Shown piece after piece: positions 63,734 to 64,000 of a stretch of 64,000 nucleotides of DNA. The notes beneath the pieces were generated by a model. It saw only the letters and a list, made by a program, of their open reading frames with translations, was not told the origin of the DNA and did not search any database. This stretch comes from an uncultured Pseudobutyrivibrio sp. (GTDB lineage: Bacteria > Bacillota > Clostridia > Lachnospirales > Lachnospiraceae): NCBI GenBank assembly GCA_900546435.1, contig URCQ01000001.1:171512-235511 (forward strand). The letters are read 5' to 3'. Position 1 is the stretch's first letter. The number at the start of each line of letters is the position of its first letter. The translations under genes and the position numbers were made by a program.

Positions 63734-64000
63734 GTGGGTATGAGGTGAAGAAAGTAGGCGTGATACCCACAGTAAGGATGTGATGTGGGTATGAGAGCAA
63801 GAAAATAAGTGTGGTACCCAGTACAAGAGAGAGATGTGGGTATGAGAGCAAAAAAATAAGCGTAATACCCAGTACAAGAGAGAGTTGTGGGTATGTGCGA
63901 GAAAAAGTAAGTGTGATACCCACAGTAAGGATTTGATGTGGGTATGGGAGCAAGAAAGTAGGCGTGATACCCACAGTAAGGATTTGATGTGGGTATGGGA
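63734..64000 (+). repeat. 51-bp tandem repeat array, open at window edge
   Basis: Five full units (starting 63734, 63785, 63836, 63887, 63938) and the first 12 bases of a sixth, all exactly 51 bp apart. Each begins GTGGGTAT and has an ATACCCA about 22 bases later, giving a hairpin. Units 1, 4 and 5 share a CACAGTAAGGAT end (type A); 2 and 3 share CAGTACAAGAGAGAG (type B). No unique spacers, so not CRISPR. It follows comEC by 10 bp. Confidence 0.95.

Noticed and set aside
63702..63974. Minus-strand repetitive 17-residue-unit protein
   Set aside because: The open frame follows from the 51-bp period being a multiple of three; no ribosome binding site, and the units conserve inverted repeats instead.
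63734..64000. CRISPR array
   Set aside because: All parts of each unit repeat, there are no unique spacers, and no cas genes are near.

Overview
The window is a chromosomal segment of a Gram-positive anaerobe of the Clostridia, most likely a member of the Lachnospiraceae. The basis is the gene content: pyruvate:ferredoxin oxidoreductase, a giant 2-hydroxyacyl-CoA dehydratase activase, AddAB, class III fructose-bisphosphatase, CBS-type Mn pyrophosphatase, DUF4364, DUF975 and DUF6465 proteins, and a HrcA/CIRCE site. Strong AGGAGG-type ribosome binding sites and sigma-A-like promoters agree. Species cannot be named from sequence alone. No rRNA, tRNA, phage, insertion-sequence transposase or CRISPR array was seen.

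Layout: 1-1063 is the 5' part of an ABC-F ATPase on the minus strand. 1459-7303 is a PTS/N-acetylglucosamine operon (ptsH, ptsI, nagB, nagA, a glucose-family IIA, and a IIBC permease), followed by an aldose-epimerase gene. 8422-11970 is nifJ. 12041-16217 carries two long self-complementary non-coding elements that alternate with ordinary genes (coiled-coil membrane protein, pyrophosphatase, flavin reductase). DUF4364 and malic enzyme follow on the minus strand. 18187-23046 is a housekeeping cluster (rho, rpmE, DUF1385, prmC, prfA). 23182-31117 holds a DUF975 protein, addB and addA. 31208-36279 holds a small acidic protein, a PrsA/parvulin-like lipoprotein, a histone-like protein, a divergent TetR/MATE pair and an aldo/keto reductase. 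36295-40678 is CIRCE-controlled htpG and a GGDEF-EAL protein. 40736-44980 is the 1414-residue activase on the minus strand. 45231-50761 is a rhomboid-like membrane protein, glnS, DUF2225 and fbp. 50866-57368 is arginine biosynthesis (argG divergent from argC-GNAT-argJ-argB-argD). 57494-63723 is comEA, a two-component system, a GerMN lipoprotein and comEC. The window ends in a 51-bp tandem repeat array that runs off the edge.

The most unusual content is the pair of elements at 12041-12613 and 15655-16217. Each folds end to end into one giant hairpin. The outer arms are self-complementary but differ in sequence between copies, while the central ~270 nt are conserved, with single-stranded stretches almost identical and helices differing by compensatory base changes at eight or more pairs. 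This is the signature of a conserved large structured RNA (or folded single-stranded DNA) that I do not recognise. A short repeat at 16768-16826 matches the tips of the first element and may be a solo end of the same repeat family.

Start codons were adjusted where an upstream in-frame start gave no ribosome binding site. All functional assignments come from motif and family recognition by eye; no database search was run.
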